NCBI GenBank assembly: GCA_016758965.1 | Contig: JAEPRB010000433.1 | Coordinates: 1-22,523, forward strand | Length of the DNA stretch: 22,523 bases | Direction of reading: 5' to 3' | Source: Circinella minor | Lineage: Eukaryota; Mucoromycota; Mucoromycetes; Mucorales; Lichtheimiaceae | Shown here: piece by piece, positions 21,869-22,523 of the stretch | Layout: each line of letters opens with the position of its first letter | Numbering within the stretch: the first letter of the stretch is position 1 | The notes under the pieces: model-generated | Databases searched by the model: none | The model's input: the letters and a program-made list of their open reading frames with translations, nothing else | What the model was told of the DNA's origin: nothing | Translations under genes and position numbers: made by a program

Positions 21869-22067
21869 ACAAAATGATGAAACTGTTTTCTGAAGTAGTT
21901 TGAAAAATGCCCAATACTATGAAGATAATATATTAATTGCTATATTGAAACCATGTTATTATCGTTGATAAAATCAAGAAAACAATATCAAAATATCAAA
22001 TAAATTGATGCTTTAATTTTGTTAAGTTTTATTGTTATTAGTAGATAATTAACGAACCAGCGAGTAA

Positions 22068-22523
22068 GAAAAAAATTGCACCAAAATAAAGCTATTCTAA
22101 ATGGAATAATTCAAGACGATTACCTCCTTTCTTTTGTGTATAATATTTGAACACGTTGGTACTGATAACCAATACATTTTTATATTATATATTTTAGTAG
22201 ACTAGTTCTTATACTATCAAATATAAACTGTTAGTAATGCCATTCAGAAGTAAAAAAAAAATCGCACGGATAAGCACTTGTATTTTTTTTAAAAAAAACC
22301 CCATATAATCCAAAAGTACTATAACCTCTTTTTTGTGTTAATATTCGAGAAAATTGATACTAATGAGCAGTAAAAATTGATATATTTTATATAATATATT
22401 TTATTATAATGGTTTCAAGTGTGCAAAATTAAATAAAACGAATATCATTCATAAGGAGCTATTATAGAAAAAAAATTGTATAGAATCTTAATGAAGTATG
22501 TTTAGTAAGAGAAGTCGTACTGT
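22068..22523 (-). repeat. Right arm of foldback copy 2, shortened
   Basis: The inner unit (22068-22267) passes directly into the outermost unit (22268 onward) at the shared ATCGCACGGATAAGCACTTG motif. The middle unit, present at 1452-1640 and 19811-20060, is absent here. Confidence 0.7.

Larger units (their letters stand above)
19450..22523. mobile_element. Foldback-type element, copy 2 (right end outside window)
   Basis: It starts with GGGTAGTTCTACC at 19450. The outer left arm 19450-20012 is the reverse complement of 1452-2022. The inner left arm (20898-21136), core (about 21137-22067) and inner right arm (22068-22267) match copy 1 in the same orientation. The following 22268-22523 matches 1640-1912 directly. 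An 828-bp MULE-like element is inserted at 20061. Without that insertion and one copy of its 9-bp duplication, about 2.24 kb of this copy lies in the window. Comparison with copy 1 suggests that about 110 bp more of the outer right arm lies beyond the edge. Confidence 0.8.

Noticed and set aside
1..22523. CRISPR array, bacterial operon or prokaryotic defence system
   Set aside because: There are no regularly spaced short repeats and no ribosome-binding sites, and the genes contain spliceosomal introns.

Overview
The window looks like nuclear DNA from an early-diverging filamentous fungus, most likely Mucoromycota (Mucorales type). The reasons are AT-rich sequence, short spliceosomal introns, pyrimidine-rich leaders, an Asn/Gln-rich bZIP factor, and a TPR/F-box protein of the kind expanded in that group. 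The species cannot be fixed from sequence alone. No bacterial, organellar, tRNA or rRNA features were found.

The centre (about 4.3-16.2 kb) holds four intron-containing genes. A bZIP transcription factor (+, 2 exons, 613 aa) converges on an Atg22-like vacuolar MFS transporter (-, 6 exons, 590 aa). Upstream of that transporter on the same strand is a Cdc50/Lem3 P4-ATPase flippase subunit (-, 6 exons, 429 aa), then a TPR/F-box/LRR-like protein (-, 2 exons, 742 aa). I rebuilt all exon models by hand from reading frame, phase and family fit. Two of the 12 introns need GC-AG boundaries. Atg22 and Cdc50 both concern membranes and vacuoles, but nothing in the sequence shows that these genes form one functional system.

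Both flanks are transposon-rich. Two direct-oriented copies of one foldback-type element sit at the window edges (1-2022, and 19450 to beyond 22523). Each has long inverted arms built from diverged tandem units, around a core carrying a relic coding segment. The number of arm units differs between arms. The right copy is split by an 828-bp MULE-like non-autonomous element with a perfect 9-bp target duplication. A separate 1215-bp hAT-like non-autonomous element with an 8-bp target duplication lies just upstream of the F-box gene. Between it and the right foldback copy lies a heavily frameshifted coding relic of about 1.7 kb on the minus strand, whose open frame runs up to the foldback boundary.

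The least ordinary part of the window is the modular foldback family with its nested insertion and carried gene fragment. The four genes are recognisable housekeeping or regulatory families.
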